Below, piece by piece: positions 8,453-18,662 of a DNA stretch of 62,462 bases. The stretch is from IMG/VR virus record IMGVR_UViG_3300032235_001256, positions 1-62,462 of that record. The stretch is one strand, 5' to 3'. This DNA comes from a virus. Under the pieces are notes generated by a model, which saw only the letters and a list, made by a program, of their open reading frames with translations, searched no databases and was not told the origin of the DNA. The translations under genes were made by a program, and so were the position numbers. The stretch's first letter is position 1. Every line of letters begins with the position of its first letter.

Positions 8453-10228
8453 ATGATAGGTACAAAGATAGGTCACTTAACTGTCACGGCAGAGCTGCCA
8501 AGGGAAAACTACAAGGCATACTGGGAATGCACGTGCATCTGCGGTGCCAAGCGCCGCCTTCAGCAAAGCGCAATGCTCGCATCGGCCCGTGCAGGCGAAG
8601 ATATGTATTGCTCCTCTACGTGCAAGTCTGTTCAGCAAACCCTTGCCCGTGAAATGGGAAATGTTTACGGAAATATGACAGTCATCGGAGCTGAAGCTTC
8701 CACTGATAACCAGGGTGTGCTGGCAGTGTTGCGCTGTTCATGTGGTGCAATTTCTAAGCGGCGTTTTTCCAGGAAGGCTGATTGGGAGAGCTGCACGTCT
8801 GAGTGTGCGGCAGAAACAAAATACAAAAATCAGATCGGTGCAAGGCATTCCTCTTTGACCATTACTGGTGTTGCTCGTGATCACGAGGGGCAGTGGTGCT
8901 TCCAGGCTGACTGCGATTGCGGTCGGAAGACACTTACTCTGGCTCGCAAGGTTCTTGACGGCTCTACCCATGGCTGTGGTATTTGCCGCCATCAGCGCGT
9001 TGCGTCTCACCCAAAGCAGATAAAATCTGCGCAGGTTATTGCCGAAGCCGAGGATCTGACTGGCCGGGAATACCCAGCATACATGGTAATTGAGCGCACA
9101 AAGCATTTCCGTCGTGCTCGGCCTGCGTGGAATTGTCGCTGCCGATACTGCGATTCTGTTGTCGAGGGTCTGAGGCGCGAGGATATTGAGGCAGTTGAGA
9201 CGAACCCGCTTGTTCCAAGTGGCTGCTCGTCGTGCGCAAAAAAGCGAGCTTTTGTCGGCAAGATTGCAGGTCTTGTTGGTACAACTGTTGCCGGCATGAA
9301 GCTGGTTAGCTTTATCGGGACGGACAGTGGACATTCTGAGTGGAACTGTGAATGCCCTGGCTGTGGTGGGCAATCTCAGCAGCGCATGAACTACCTAAAG
9401 GAGGCAGAGAAAAAAGGTCGAAATGTTTACTGTTCTCTGTCCTGCTACCACCGTTCAACCGCAAGCGTTGATATCGGCAAAACATACGGCTCACTAACGG
9501 TCGAATCGCTCAACAAAGACGCTACTGACGCAAACAAGATCGTAATGGTAAACGCCTGGTGTGTTTGCGGGGATGTTCGGGTCGAGGCTCTTACAAAGCT
9601 GCGCATGAATAAAACTTCTGCCTGCAGTGATCGCTGCTCGGCAATTGCTCGCCGCAAGACTCAGCTTGTTGGAAAGCGCTTTGGCAAAGTGGTTGTCACT
9701 GGGATTGGAGTTGCGGCTCCGGGTGAAAAGTACGAAAATGAGATTGTTGCCCGAGTGGTATGCGACTGCGGCAAGACTCACTCTGCTACTCCGTATAAAC
9801 TAGAGAATGGCCTGGTGACAAGCTGTGGCTGCGCACTCACAGACTATCGTGCAGATTTTAGCGGGGAGAACAACCCGAATTGGCGCGATGGCTCAACCGA
9901 AGAGGTGCAGCGAGCTCGTACTAGCCAGGAGTATTTTGACTGGAGAAATGCAGTATTCGCTCGCGACAGCATGACTTGCCAGTGCTGTGGTCACGTTGGG
10001 CCGACTGGCGGAGCTGGCATGAATGCGCACCACAAGTATAATTTTTCAAAATACAAAGAGCTGCGTTACGATGTTGATAACGGCATTACGATGTGCCGTG
10101 GTTGTCACATTGGGTTTCACACTGACTACGGCAATCAGAATAATACCCCAGAGCAGCTTTCATCTTACCTCGCCAAATACGGAACCTTCCGCCAGAAACG
10201 TGAACTCCTGGCGGAAGGCGGTGCTTGA
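8453..10228 (+). CDS. Multi-zinc-knuckle HNH homing endonuclease-like protein
   Basis: A 591-residue protein built from about seven divergent modules of the form G..iG.ltV......W.C.C.CG......L, each with paired Cys residues (CTCICG, CRCRYC, CECPGC, CVCGD, CDCG, SCGC), a DNA-binding zinc-finger arrangement found in phage free-standing endonucleases. The C-terminus (about residues 495-560) is an HNH nuclease: CQCCG, then the HH pair near residue 525 (NAHHKYNF), DNGITMC and CHIGFH. The expected role is DNA cleavage that promotes spread of its own cassette. It is flanked by terminators (7790 and 10252), is preceded by a structured leader, and appears to use fewer ATA codons than its neighbours, consistent with transfer. 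The number of finger modules is unusually large. Confidence 0.8.
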   Translation: MIGTKIGHLTVTAELPRENYKAYWECTCICGAKRRLQQSAMLASARAGEDMYCSSTCKSVQQTLAREMGNVYGNMTVIGAEASTDNQGVLAVLRCSCGAISKRRFSRKADWESCTSECAAETKYKNQIGARHSSLTITGVARDHEGQWCFQADCDCGRKTLTLARKVLDGSTHGCGICRHQRVASHPKQIKSAQVIAEAEDLTGREYPAYMVIERTKHFRRARPAWNCRCRYCDSVVEGLRREDIEAVETNPLVPSGCSSCAKKRAFVGKIAGLVGTTVAGMKLVSFIGTDSGHSEWNCECPGCGGQSQQRMNYLKEAEKKGRNVYCSLSCYHRSTASVDIGKTYGSLTVESLNKDATDANKIVMVNAWCVCGDVRVEALTKLRMNKTSACSDRCSAIARRKTQLVGKRFGKVVVTGIGVAAPGEKYENEIVARVVCDCGKTHSATPYKLENGLVTSCGCALTDYRADFSGENNPNWRDGSTEEVQRARTSQEYFDWRNAVFARDSMTCQCCGHVGPTGGAGMNAHHKYNFSKYKELRYDVDNGITMCRGCHIGFHTDYGNQNNTPEQLSSYLAKYGTFRQKRELLAEGGA

Positions 10229-10251
10229 TCAGATTATTTACTTAAGCAATG

Positions 10252-10282
10252 AAACCGGGTTGTTGGCGCAACCCGGTTTTTC
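10252..10282 (+). terminator. Hairpin terminator after the HNH gene
   Basis: Perfect 11-bp stem AAACCGGGTTG / CAACCCGGTTT with a 6-base loop and a T run, 23 bases after the HNH stop. It closes the sigma-like/HNH cassette; the A-rich left arm would also allow function on the minus strand. Confidence 0.85.
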
Positions 10283-10324
10283 TTACAGCCCGTGATCCGG
10301 TGAACGGTTGTCTGCAGACACCAA

Positions 10325-10349
10325 CAAAAAACCCGCTTCGCGGCGGGCC
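10325..10349 (-). terminator. Terminator of the insulated minus-strand gene
   Basis: On the minus strand, GGCCCGCCGCGAAGCGGG is followed by TTTTTTG. It sits just past the stop of the gene 10357-10914. A near copy occurs at 11028-11056, on the upstream side of the same gene. Confidence 0.75.
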
Positions 10350-10356
10350 ATTTGTT

Positions 10357-10914
10357 TCAGATTTTCTCGCCTGGAGGCATTTTGAAGTAATGTGGCTTAT
10401 CCTTATCGAGTCCTGATTTGGGCTGCAGGTGCATGACATAGTTTTTCATAGCCTGCGCATCCTCGCCCTCTAGCAGGCCGCTGCGGATGTCTTCATCTAT
10501 GATTTCTTTTAGGTGCTCAAGCGCCATGTTTGCCTCGAGCGACTTACGGCCCTTGTTGGTTGACGTGAGGCTTTTAATAGCGTCTAGGGTGCCCTGCAGT
10601 TCCTGAATGTGCTGTAGTGCGTCCTTGTTACGCTTGCCGGTGGTGCCGGTATCGGAGAAGACGGCTGGATCGATCCTTGATGCGCGCTCCTGCACCTTTC
10701 GGAGGTAGGCGCTCATTAGATTTAGATTTCTGTTGGTCGCTTCGATGTCGCCTTCGACAATCGCGGGATGCAGGCGGTCCGCGCGCTCCACATATTCCTC
10801 GGCAATCTTCTGAAACCGATCCCCGATATCCATGGCCAGGCGAGCCTTGCGAGCGTCGCCCTTCTGTAGGAATTTCTGCGCCAGGTCATACGCAGCAGCA
10901 GTCTTTTTAAACAT
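10357..10914 (-). CDS. Hypothetical helical protein, insulated minus-strand gene
   Basis: Start chosen at the ATG ending at 10914 (MFKKTAAAYD, 185 residues) because it has an SD (AGAGGG) and because the longer in-frame extension would translate a tandem repeat and a terminator hairpin. The protein is highly charged, predicted mostly alpha-helical, and has no recognised domain, signal peptide or membrane segment. It is the only gene between two nearly identical terminators and points against its neighbours, the architecture of a moron-type accessory gene with its own promoter. The opening FKKTAAAYDLAQKF loosely recalls the LFKxA tags nearby, but too weakly to call. Function unknown. Confidence 0.65.
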   Translation of the reverse strand: MFKKTAAAYDLAQKFLQKGDARKARLAMDIGDRFQKIAEEYVERADRLHPAIVEGDIEATNRNLNLMSAYLRKVQERASRIDPAVFSDTGTTGKRNKDALQHIQELQGTLDAIKSLTSTNKGRKSLEANMALEHLKEIIDEDIRSGLLEGEDAQAMKNYVMHLQPKSGLDKDKPHYFKMPPGEKI

Positions 10915-10926
10915 GGAGCCCTCTCT

Positions 10927-10986
10927 ATGGGGCCCGGTATGGGGCCCGGTATGGGGCCCGGTATGGGGCCCGGTATGGGGCCCGGT
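10927..10986. repeat. Five exact 12-bp tandem repeats ATGGGGCCCGGT
   Basis: Five uninterrupted identical copies start at 10927, 10939, 10951, 10963 and 10975, each holding the palindrome GGGGCCC/GGGCCC. They lie 13-72 bases upstream of the minus-strand start at 10914, between its SD and a TAAATA motif at 11004-11009, so they would fall in the 5' leader or operator region. Role unknown: protein-binding array, RNA structure or a slippage-prone expression tuner. Confidence 0.9.
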
Positions 10987-10997
10987 TAAACTTTCAT

Positions 10998-11015
10998 ATT
11001 TCTTATTTACAGATT
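10998..11015 (-). promoter_or_regulatory. Candidate late promoter (TGTAAATAAG)
   Basis: On the minus strand, CTGTAAATAAGAAATATG lies 90 bases before the start at 10914; without the 60-bp tandem repeat the distance would be 30. The TAAATA core matches those before the other minus-strand genes. Function inferred. Confidence 0.35.
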
Positions 11016-11027
11016 CATAGATGCAAC

Positions 11028-11056
11028 AAAAAAGCCCGCTTCGCGGCGGGCCTTTT
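11028..11056 (-). terminator. Second, nearly identical terminator upstream of the minus gene
   Basis: GCCCGC / GCGGGC stem with TTTTTT on the minus strand and CTTTTG on the plus strand. It differs from 10325-10349 by few bases, including the flanking AACAAAAAA. It would stop antisense transcription entering from the fibre region, isolating the 10357-10914 gene. The remaining 140 bases to 11197 hold the fibre leader and no gene. Confidence 0.7.
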
Positions 11057-11196
11057 GCCAAGGCCAGATCCCTCTTGAGGTGCCAAGAATTGGCGGGGCG
11101 GCCGGCGGGCGATGTCAATTATAGTGTAGTCGTGTCAAGCTACTTATTATTAAAACAGCCTTAAAGCCGAAAGCAGCTGCGCATTCCGGAGATCCA

Positions 11197-14100
11197 ATGA
11201 CTCTTAGACACTATGCCTGGAAAATTCGTCTCGGCAACACCGAGAACTTCCTTGATATTGATGATCTAACGGATGGATATCTGTTATGGCGAAATGGCTC
11301 CAAGGTGATGTCTACCTTGATTGACCAGGGCAAACTAAGCCTGAGCGCCCCGCAGAACCCGAATGACGCGGCGACCAAGCAGTACGTGGACGACAATCTA
11401 AATACTGACGAGTCGGCCCGTGTTGCAGTAGATACCCATCTACAGGCACAGATCGACGCGCTCATAGGTACTTCGCTGACCAGCGGCGATAAAGGTGATA
11501 TCACTATTGCGGTGGATGGCTATGCCTGGACAGTTGATACTGGCGCGGTTACGAACGCCAAACTCGCTGCTGTCGCCAGCGGTATTATAAAGGGGCGCTC
11601 ATCTGCTGGTACTGGCGCAGTCGAGGATCTGACTGGAGCTCAGGCTACCGCTCTGCTTGATGTATTTAGCGTGGAAGCCAAGGGCCTGGTCCCCGCTGCT
11701 GCCAGTGGCGGAACGACAAATTTCTTGCGAGCTGACGGTGTTTGGGCAGCTCCTCCTGCGGGCACCGTTACCGGAGTTTCTGTAGCTTCTGCCAATGGCT
11801 TGGCTGGCACGGTGGCTAATTCCGGTACGACTCCGGCAATTACGCTATCGACCAGCGTTACTGGTGTTCTTAAAGGCAACGGTACGGCCATAAGTGCAGC
11901 GGCGGCAGGCACCGATTACGCGCCGGCCACAAGCGGCTCTGCGATCCTAAAGGGTAACGGCGGTGGCGGATTCGCTAGCGCTGCCTCGGGCACTGACTAT
12001 GCCCCGGCTACAAGCGGGTCATCGATTTTGTCCGGCAACGGCAGCGGTGGTTTTGGCAGTGTAACCGTTGGAACCGGCCTTTCATTTGCTGCCGGAACCC
12101 TATCCAATAGCCAAGTGGGCCTTACTGATGGCGACAAGGGCGACATTACGGTTGCGTCTAGCGGCGCATCTTGGACTGTGGATGCAAATGCCATAAGCAA
12201 TACAAAGCTTGCTGATATGGCTACTGCTACCTTTAAGGGTCGGACTAGTGCCGGCAGTGGAGATCCAGAGGACCTCACAGCAACCCAGGCGACCGCTCTG
12301 CTGAACAATTTCACAAGCACCCTTAAGGGCTTGACTCCTGCTAGCGGCGGAGGTACTGCTAACTTCCTGCGTGCTGACGGCACCTGGGCCGCGCCGCTCG
12401 TTACTGACGGCGACAAAGGCGATATTGCGGTCGCTAGCAGCGGTACTTCATGGACGATTGATTCCGGGGCCGTTACCAATGCCAAGTTGGCAAATATTGC
12501 CACCGCTACTTTTAAGGGCAGGACTACTGCTGGCACCGGTGCTGTTGAGGATCTAACGGGCACCCAGGCTACAGCACTACTTGATGCATTTACGACCACT
12601 GCAAAGGGCCTTGTTCCTGCTGCTACAGGGGGAGGAACTACAAATTTCTTGCGTGCAGATGGAGCCTGGGCTGCGCCGCCCGCAGGTACTGTTACTAGTG
12701 TATCTGTGGTATCAGCAAATGGTATTGCCGGTACTGTTGCGAATGCGACAACTACTCCGGCCATTACGCTATCAACTAGCATAACGGGCCTTCTGCAGGG
12801 CAACGGCACCGCCATCAGTGCTGCCACGATTGGTACGGGCCTGTCATTTACTAGCGGCACGCTGTCAAATACCCAGATCGGTCTTACTGACGGCGACAAG
12901 GGCGACATCACTGTTGCCAGCAGTGGCACTTCATGGACTATTGACTCTGGAGCGGTTACGAATGCCAAGCTGGCAAACGTAGCAACTGCAACCTTCAAGG
13001 GCAGAACTACTGCCGGTACGGGCGCTGTCGAGGACTTGACTGCTACGCAGGCCACAGCCTTGTTGAATACATTTACTACCGCGGCTAAAGGCCTTGTTCC
13101 TGCTGCAACAGGCGGCGGCACTACAAACTTCCTACGTGCAGATGGCACCTGGGCAGCTCCACCAAATAGCGGTGGCACAGTTGCCAGTGTATCGGTAGTG
13201 TCCGCGAATGGTCTTGCTGGCACTGTTGCAAATGCTACAACAACCCCTGCAATAACCCTTTCAACGAGCGTCACCGGTCTGCTAAAAGGCAACGGCACTG
13301 CCATCTCTGCAGCTGTCTCAGGTGTAGATTATGCTCCTGCAGGTAATTATGTAACAATAGACACCGCCCAGACAATAACTGCAGCAAAAGCGATTGATGT
13401 TGCCGATGACGGTGCTCCTGCTCTGCGCATAACGCAGCGAGGTACGGGCGAGGCGCTGCGGGTTGAGGATGCTACCAATCCCGACTCAAGTCCATTTGTA
13501 ATCAACAAGGATGGAAGCGTTGGCATAGGAACGGCCGATCCTGGTGCAAAATTACACGTAGATAGTGGCAGCACTGGATGGGCTAAATGGGGAGCCTCTA
13601 TAGCAAGCGCATCTTACATGTCTTTTGTAAGAGGCGGAACATCAACAGAAGTCGGCTACATAGGGACTGATGGAGGTGGTATTTTAGCCGGTGGAACTGG
13701 CGACAACTTTGGCATCAGATCAGAGGGCGACCTTCTACTGATGGCTGGTTCTGCAGAGCGCGCAAGAATCACTGGGAGTGGCCGTGTTGGCATAGCAACA
13801 GCCTCCCCTGGCGCTATGCTTGATATAAATACCTCTGGTTCGACCTCTGTTACTCTGTATTCTGCGGAATTCCAGTCATCATCCGGTACGACAAACGCCG
13901 GCCGAGTTCTTTTCAGCCAAGGCAGTACATACGCGATGGCAATTGCTCCAACTGGAACTAGCGGAACCACCGGGCGAATCGACTTTCAATACATCACAAG
14001 GAGCACTGGCGCTGTGTCGACGACGCCCCTATCCATCCGTGGTGATGGTAACGTCGGCATTGGAACGACATCGCCAAGCAAGAGGCTGCATGTCAGCGGC

Positions 14101-15009
14101 AGCGGACTGCTGATCGATGGCGCCAGCTCGGTAGAGAGCGCTCCGCTTGCTGCGAGGCTAATAGTTGATAGTGGCGCTAGCACCGGCCATACCCTGGCCG
14201 ATCTGAGGAATAGCAATGGTTCGACACTATTCGTCAGCGGAACGAATGTCGGTATTGGCACTTCTTCTCCATCTGCCTCTAATCGACTTGCCATTGAGGC
14301 AGGCACTAATAACAATTTTGCCAGTGTAGCTATATCAAATACCTATATTAGCACTGGAACGTGGGAAATCTCAGTCCCCGGCACCGGTAAGACTCTGGTA
14401 TTCTCTTATAATGGAACTCAGAGAGGATTCCTGAGCAACGCTGTCAACGTATCCAACATCGACTTCACGGGCCAGCATCGGAGTGTCTCGAGTGAGCAGA
14501 CGCAGCTAACAAACGCTGATATAGGTTTGATTGTGGTATCTGATGGCTATTATCAGTCTATATCTGGTGCTAGAAATATCGGAATTAACGAGGCGCTGCC
14601 GAAAGTCAGGCTGAGTAACCAGCGCAGGCAGAAAAGCGTTTTTGGTGTCATATCGGAGAAGGAGGACGGTGACTCGCTAACCCGAGAGTACTGGGTGGGT
14701 AATTTTGTTAATGTTTACGACAAGGGGTCAGATGACAGCCGCCTTGTTATAAACTCTCTCGGGGAGGGCGCGATCTGGGTTTGCAACATAAACGGAAGCT
14801 TTGAAAATGGAGATTTCATCACATCCTGCGAAGTCCCTGGATATGGAATGCGACAGGACGATGATCTCATGCACAATTATACGGTCGCAAAGATAACGTG
14901 CGATTGTGACTTTGATCTAGCCAGCACTACCTACGTGTGCCAAGAGTTCGAGTTTAACGGGATAATGTACAGAAAAGCATTTGTCGGCTGCACGTATCAC
15001 TGCGGGTAG
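11197..15009 (+). CDS. Tail fibre protein 1 (GDKGDI-repeat shaft, Cys-rich C-terminal domain)
   Basis: A 1270-residue fibre. Residues about 1-65 are the family anchor ([18 protein letters not shown], then DAATKQYVD) shared with the fibres at 15172, 52435 and 55075. The shaft consists of several repeats around [37 protein letters not shown] and [10 protein letters not shown], typical of phage tail fibres, followed by VGIGT-SP-LHV repeats. The last about 185 residues form a distinct domain ([43 protein letters not shown]) with about eight Cys, probably the receptor-binding tip. SD CGGAGA precedes the ATG. Role in host recognition follows from the family; the receptor is unknown. Confidence 0.88.
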   Translation: MTLRHYAWKIRLGNTENFLDIDDLTDGYLLWRNGSKVMSTLIDQGKLSLSAPQNPNDAATKQYVDDNLNTDESARVAVDTHLQAQIDALIGTSLTSGDKGDITIAVDGYAWTVDTGAVTNAKLAAVASGIIKGRSSAGTGAVEDLTGAQATALLDVFSVEAKGLVPAAASGGTTNFLRADGVWAAPPAGTVTGVSVASANGLAGTVANSGTTPAITLSTSVTGVLKGNGTAISAAAAGTDYAPATSGSAILKGNGGGGFASAASGTDYAPATSGSSILSGNGSGGFGSVTVGTGLSFAAGTLSNSQVGLTDGDKGDITVASSGASWTVDANAISNTKLADMATATFKGRTSAGSGDPEDLTATQATALLNNFTSTLKGLTPASGGGTANFLRADGTWAAPLVTDGDKGDIAVASSGTSWTIDSGAVTNAKLANIATATFKGRTTAGTGAVEDLTGTQATALLDAFTTTAKGLVPAATGGGTTNFLRADGAWAAPPAGTVTSVSVVSANGIAGTVANATTTPAITLSTSITGLLQGNGTAISAATIGTGLSFTSGTLSNTQIGLTDGDKGDITVASSGTSWTIDSGAVTNAKLANVATATFKGRTTAGTGAVEDLTATQATALLNTFTTAAKGLVPAATGGGTTNFLRADGTWAAPPNSGGTVASVSVVSANGLAGTVANATTTPAITLSTSVTGLLKGNGTAISAAVSGVDYAPAGNYVTIDTAQTITAAKAIDVADDGAPALRITQRGTGEALRVEDATNPDSSPFVINKDGSVGIGTADPGAKLHVDSGSTGWAKWGASIASASYMSFVRGGTSTEVGYIGTDGGGILAGGTGDNFGIRSEGDLLLMAGSAERARITGSGRVGIATASPGAMLDINTSGSTSVTLYSAEFQSSSGTTNAGRVLFSQGSTYAMAIAPTGTSGTTGRIDFQYITRSTGAVSTTPLSIRGDGNVGIGTTSPSKRLHVSGSGLLIDGASSVESAPLAARLIVDSGASTGHTLADLRNSNGSTLFVSGTNVGIGTSSPSASNRLAIEAGTNNNFASVAISNTYISTGTWEISVPGTGKTLVFSYNGTQRGFLSNAVNVSNIDFTGQHRSVSSEQTQLTNADIGLIVVSDGYYQSISGARNIGINEALPKVRLSNQRRQKSVFGVISEKEDGDSLTREYWVGNFVNVYDKGSDDSRLVINSLGEGAIWVCNINGSFENGDFITSCEVPGYGMRQDDDLMHNYTVAKITCDCDFDLASTTYVCQEFEFNGIMYRKAFVGCTYHCG

Positions 15010-15171
15010 CCTTTCGACAGACATCATGCGCTGGTCCTGGCGTCATACACCGGTCGTCACTCAAGTGCGAGTGGCGGCCGGCGGCGGTATTTCGGCGCTG
15101 CTAATTATATTATATACTAGGCAAGAAATAGCAGACAGGCAAGCTAGTAAGCTAATTAACTTGGAGACACC

Positions 15172-18100
15172 ATGACTTTTAGGCCATATACTGGAAAAGT
15201 CCGTCTTGGTAATTCAGAGACTTTTCTAGATATCTCTGAACTTTCAGATGGATACGTACTTTCTCGCGAGGGAAATCAGATCGTTGCAACGCTCATCGAT
15301 CAGAGCAAGCTATCTCTCGACACCCCGTCAAGGGACGCTGATGCCGCTACAAAGGGCTATGTTGACTCAGAGCTCAGCTCAGAGGAATCTGCTCGCATCG
15401 CTGGTGATGCCGGCCTTCAGAGCAGCCTGACGTCAGAAGCGTCAGCTCGCGTAGCTGCCGATGCTGCTCTTCAGGTCGAGATTGATACTGAAGAATCTGC
15501 TCGCGCTGCCGGCGATGCATCTCTGTCAACCAGCCTGGGCAATGAGGCCTCTACTCGTGCCGCCGCAGTCGTCGCTCTCCAGGGCAGCGTTGCCGGTGAA
15601 GAGTCTGCTCGTATTGCCGGCGACAGCAATCTGCAGACGCAGATCAACAACCTGCTCTCAAACGTCACTCCCGAGTCACTTGACTCGCTGAGCGAGATTG
15701 TCTCTGCCTTCCAGGATGCCGACGGCTACCTCCTTGAAGTGGTTCAGAACCTCTCGACCGGCTCAAGCTCGGCACTTGGCATCGAGATATCCGCCCGTGC
15801 CGCTGGCGACGCGGCCCTGCAGGCTGAGATTGACACGGAAGAGTCTGCCCGTGCAGCCGGCGATGCCGCGCTCACGACCAGCCTCGGTGTTGAGACCTCG
15901 GCCCGTATTGCCGCTGATGCAGCTCTCCAGGTCGAGATTGACACGGAGGAGTCTGCCCGTGCTGCCGGTGATGCAGCTCTTTCTACCAGCCTCGGGAACG
16001 AGGCCTCGGCCCGTGCTGCTGCTGATGCAGCTCTCCAGGTCGAGATTGATGCTGAGGAGTCTGCTCGTGCCGCTGGTGACGCTGCTCTCTCCACCAGCCT
16101 AGGAAACGAGGCGTCGGCTCGAATTGCTGCCGATGCGGCCCTGCAGGTAGAGATTGATGCCGAGGAATCCGCCCGCGCTGCTGGCGATTCCGCTCTTACG
16201 ACCAGTCTAGGTGGCGAGACTTCGGCTCGCGTGGCAGCTGATGCTGCCCTCCAGGTCGAGGTCGACGCCGAGGAGTCGGCACGTGCTGCAGGCGATGCGG
16301 CGCTTTCAACCAGCCTTGGTCTCGAGACATCTGCTCGCGTTGCTCAAGATGGTTATCTGCACGATCTCATTGTTGACGAGGTCGAGCGCGCCTCGGGAGC
16401 CGAGGAGGCTCTGCAGGGCAATATCGATGCCGAGGCGTCAGTTCGTGCTGCTGCCGTTATCTCTCTCCAGGGTGAGATTGATACTGAGGAGTCCGTCCGT
16501 GCTGCCCAGGACACAGTCCTACAGGGCAATATTAACACCGAGGCTTCCGCTCGCGTCGCTGCGGATGGCGCCCTGGCTAGCGATCTGGACCTAGAGGAGT
16601 CCGCTCGTATCGCTCAGGATCAGAATCTTCAGAACAGCATTGGCTCCGAGGCGTCTGCTCGTGCGGCTGCTGATGCGGGTCTTGCTGGCGATCTTGATAT
16701 TGAGGAGTCTGCTCGTATTGCTGGCGACAGCAATCTGCAGACGCAGATCAACAACTTGCTCTCAAACGTTGATCCGGCGGCACTCGACTCGCTCAGCGAG
16801 ATTATCTCTGCATTCCAGGATGCCGATGGCTATCTGCTTGACGTGGTTCAGAACCTCTCAACCGGATCAAGCTCAGCCCTTGGCCTTGAGACCTCGGCCC
16901 GTATCGCTGCCGATGCAGCGCTTCAGGTCGAAGTTGACGCCGAAGAGTCTGCTCGTGCGGCAGGTGATGCGGCTCTCACGACCAGCCTAGGTGTTGAGGC
17001 CTCTGCCCGCATCGCTGCTGATGCAGCCTTGCAGGTCGAGATTGACGCCGAAGAGTCCGCCCGTGCTGCCGGCGACGCTGCTCTCAGCATCAGCCTCGGC
17101 AACGAGACGTCTGCCCGCATTGCTGCCGATGCAGCGCTGCAGATCGAGATCGACACCGAGGAATCCGCCCGCGCTGCTGGCGATGCTGCGCTGTCAACCA
17201 GTCTCAGTAATGAGACGTCTGCTCGCGTAGCTGCCGATGCAACGAAGTTGGCGCTCTCTGGCGGCACCATGACCGGCGCCATTGCCATGGGCAATAACAA
17301 GGTCACTGGCCTTGCAGCAGGTACCGATGCTAGCGATGCAGTTACGCTTTCGCAGCTGCAGTCCGCCATCACGGACATCGATCCTGCCGGTAGCACTGGT
17401 CAGATCCAGTTCAATGCCGATGGCTACGACTTCGGTGCTAGCGCCAACCTGGCATGGGACAATGCGCAGAGCTCACTGTTCGTGGGTGGCGCAGCCAAGG
17501 TAAATGGCGTAGTCTCGCTAGGCGAGGTCGCCGAGGTTCCGGCCGGTGAGGCGGGTTATGGCAAGCTGTTTGCCAAGAGCGACGATGGCCTGTACTTCGT
17601 TGACTCAGAGGGCGTGAATCACTACGTCCTCCTCGACGGCTACGTTCAGCTGTCTGGTACGTCTGTAGCGCTCGACGCCAGCCCATCGCTGCCGGTTTAC
17701 CGCAGCCTGAGCATGACCGACGCCACGACCTTTACCACGTCAAATCTTGGTGTTGGTCGCTCTGTCACCGTTCGCCTCGTTGCGGGGGCGGCTCAGCGTG
17801 CGGTAACCTTCCCAGCCGGATGGAGCTGGCTCGGCGGTGCAGTACCAGCTGCTATACCGGCCAACAAGGTTGCGCTACTCTCGTTCATTGCCTATGGTCC
17901 AGCCGACACTGATGTAATTGCTGCTTGGTCGTATAACGACTCTGAGGCGATCAGCGGCGGCGGCACGACTGGCCAGGTTGCTTTCTACGATGGCATCCGC
18001 TCAGTCTCCGGCGAAGCCAACCTGACATGGGACGCCGAAAACGACCGCCTTGTGGTCGGTACCGTTGCGTCACCAGCTGCCAATCTACACGTAGGCGGCA

Positions 18101-18597
18101 GCGCCCAGGTAGATGGTGCGGTCACGATGAATGGTGCAGTAACCATCGGCGATGGTTATGCTGATGTAGTTACCGTAAATGGTACCGCTACATTTAACCA
18201 GCCGGTTTCGATGGGCTCCAACAAGATCACAAATCTTGCCACCCCCTCGAGCGACAATGATGCTGTCAACCTCGCCTTCCTTGAGTCACGTCGTCTGCTG
18301 ACGATTCAGACCATTGCTGGCTCTGGTAGCGTCAATGCGACAACTGATGTCGTGTTTGTGACCGGTTCCGGCAGCTCCGTCATCCGTCTCCCCGAGGCGG
18401 TTGCTGGCAACGCTGGCAAGGTAATCGTTGTCAAGAAGCGCAACTCCGGCGCCGAAGATAACGTTGGTACCGCTTCGGGCTCTGGCCAGGCCATTGATGG
18501 CGCAGTCGCCGACTCGTCATCAAACCTCCAGGAGCTGATGCTTCTGAATGAGTCGCTGACCTTTATCAGCGACGGCAGCAACTGGTTCATCATCTGA
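15172..18597 (+). CDS. Tail fibre protein 2 (coiled-coil ESARAAGD-repeat shaft)
   Basis: 1141 residues. It has the same N-terminal anchor as fibre 1 (RPYTGKVRLGNSETFLDI), then a long series of 24-26 residue repeats built on EESARAAGDAALSTSLG and ARIAADAALQVEID, a trimeric coiled-coil-like shaft. It is interrupted twice by a 45-residue module (NLLSNVTPESLDSLSEIV, then DADGYLL) at about 15640-15790 and 16740-16890. Residues 685 onward are beta-rich head sequence (GQIQFNADGYDFGAS). The last about 95 residues are a beta domain ending DGSNWFII that recurs in three other proteins here. SD GGAG sits before the ATG; a strong terminator follows. Confidence 0.88.
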   Translation: MTFRPYTGKVRLGNSETFLDISELSDGYVLSREGNQIVATLIDQSKLSLDTPSRDADAATKGYVDSELSSEESARIAGDAGLQSSLTSEASARVAADAALQVEIDTEESARAAGDASLSTSLGNEASTRAAAVVALQGSVAGEESARIAGDSNLQTQINNLLSNVTPESLDSLSEIVSAFQDADGYLLEVVQNLSTGSSSALGIEISARAAGDAALQAEIDTEESARAAGDAALTTSLGVETSARIAADAALQVEIDTEESARAAGDAALSTSLGNEASARAAADAALQVEIDAEESARAAGDAALSTSLGNEASARIAADAALQVEIDAEESARAAGDSALTTSLGGETSARVAADAALQVEVDAEESARAAGDAALSTSLGLETSARVAQDGYLHDLIVDEVERASGAEEALQGNIDAEASVRAAAVISLQGEIDTEESVRAAQDTVLQGNINTEASARVAADGALASDLDLEESARIAQDQNLQNSIGSEASARAAADAGLAGDLDIEESARIAGDSNLQTQINNLLSNVDPAALDSLSEIISAFQDADGYLLDVVQNLSTGSSSALGLETSARIAADAALQVEVDAEESARAAGDAALTTSLGVEASARIAADAALQVEIDAEESARAAGDAALSISLGNETSARIAADAALQIEIDTEESARAAGDAALSTSLSNETSARVAADATKLALSGGTMTGAIAMGNNKVTGLAAGTDASDAVTLSQLQSAITDIDPAGSTGQIQFNADGYDFGASANLAWDNAQSSLFVGGAAKVNGVVSLGEVAEVPAGEAGYGKLFAKSDDGLYFVDSEGVNHYVLLDGYVQLSGTSVALDASPSLPVYRSLSMTDATTFTTSNLGVGRSVTVRLVAGAAQRAVTFPAGWSWLGGAVPAAIPANKVALLSFIAYGPADTDVIAAWSYNDSEAISGGGTTGQVAFYDGIRSVSGEANLTWDAENDRLVVGTVASPAANLHVGGSAQVDGAVTMNGAVTIGDGYADVVTVNGTATFNQPVSMGSNKITNLATPSSDNDAVNLAFLESRRLLTIQTIAGSGSVNATTDVVFVTGSGSSVIRLPEAVAGNAGKVIVVKKRNSGAEDNVGTASGSGQAIDGAVADSSSNLQELMLLNESLTFISDGSNWFII

Positions 18598-18617
18598 TGG
18601 CTAGAGACTGAAAAGAG

Positions 18618-18647
18618 ACCGGGCCCTGAAAAGGGCCCGGTTTTTAT
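18618..18647 (+). terminator. Terminator after tail fibre 2
   Basis: ACCGGGCCC-tgaaaa-GGGCCCGGT followed by TTTT, 20 bases past the fibre stop. It separates the fibre operon from the convergent minus-strand genes. Confidence 0.9.
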
Positions 18648-18662
18648 TTGCACGAGGACGTT

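Noticed and set aside
10927-10986. 12-bp repeats as an origin iteron array
   Set aside because: No replication gene is nearby, the repeats are GC-rich and directly abutting, and no AT-rich unwinding region follows.
10357-11118. Longer version of the minus-strand gene starting at 11118 with Thr-Gly-Pro-His repeats
   Set aside because: The extension translates a terminator hairpin and the 12-bp tandem repeat; the ATG at 10914 has the SD, so the repeat is treated as leader DNA.
11997-13304. 435-codon open frame antisense to tail fibre 1
   Set aside because: It is a shadow of repetitive, GC-rich fibre coding sequence; similar antisense frames occur opposite all the fibre repeats and have no RBS.
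15460-17240. Repeat array resembling CRISPR
   Set aside because: The repeats are in-frame coding repeats of a coiled-coil fibre shaft, contiguous and without unique spacers.
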